From: Lachnospiraceae bacterium
Lineage (GTDB): Bacteria; Bacillota; Clostridia; Lachnospirales; Lachnospiraceae
Assembly (NCBI GenBank): GCA_024691065.1
Contig: JAILOA010000103.1
Span: forward strand, 1 to 5,809
DNA: 5,809 nt
Reading direction: 5' to 3'
How positions within the stretch are numbered: position 1 is the stretch's first letter; the number at the start of each line of letters is the position of its first letter. This document shows, in pieces, positions 5,781 through 5,809 of the stretch. Made by a program: the position numbers and the translations under genes. Under the pieces are notes generated by a model, which was not told where the DNA came from, ran no database searches, and saw only the letters and a program-made list of their open reading frames with translations.

Positions 5781-5809
5781 ATGACAATAAGTAAAAGAAA
5801 TTTAAAACA
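5781..5809 (+). CDS. Possible start of a rightward gene cut by the window edge
   Basis: An ATG at 5781 opens a frame reading MTISKRNLK to the edge, about 35 bases downstream of the predicted start of the extended -10 promoter. There is no recognisable Shine-Dalgarno before it (the upstream sequence is A-rich), so the true start may lie outside the window. Only nine full codons are visible, and no product can be named. Confidence 0.25.

Overview
The window is AT-rich (roughly two-thirds A+T by eye) and every confident gene lies on the minus strand. Strong AGGAGG-type ribosome binding sites, low GC and a chromosomal TraX-like membrane protein suggest a low-GC Gram-positive anaerobe of the Clostridia. 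Lachnospiraceae is my best guess, by inference; no rRNA, tRNA or taxonomic marker gene is present.

Layout in the direction of transcription (right to left). (1) 5498-5809: a 312-base region without a confident gene. It holds three degenerate copies of a 27-28 base direct repeat, a possible promoter for the TraX-like gene, and a rightward extended -10 promoter that may drive a gene starting at or beyond the right edge. (2) 5497-4664: a 277-residue TraX-family multi-pass membrane protein, with an unusual low-complexity insertion between two membrane segments. (3) 4663-4470: an intergenic region with several inverted repeats and a perfect TATAAT box, probably the leader of the next gene. (4) 4469-2229: a 746-residue soluble protein of unknown function with a lysine-rich C-terminal tail. 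(5) 2228-2103: a short intergenic region with a strong imperfect hairpin. (6) 2102 to beyond position 1: a second large protein (700 codons plus two bases visible), clearly a paralog of the first and cut by the window edge.

The most notable content is the tandem pair of large paralogous proteins. They share a series of ordered, ungapped or nearly ungapped motif blocks but have different acidic N-termini, and I cannot match them to a characterised family. They have no signal peptide, membrane segment or recognisable enzyme motif. Their arrangement (same strand, 126 bases apart, each with a strong RBS and a hairpin between them) suggests co-expression and possibly a functional pair, but the sequence does not show what they do. 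The TraX-like gene is in the same orientation upstream, but a 194-base structured gap with its own candidate promoter makes a functional link uncertain.
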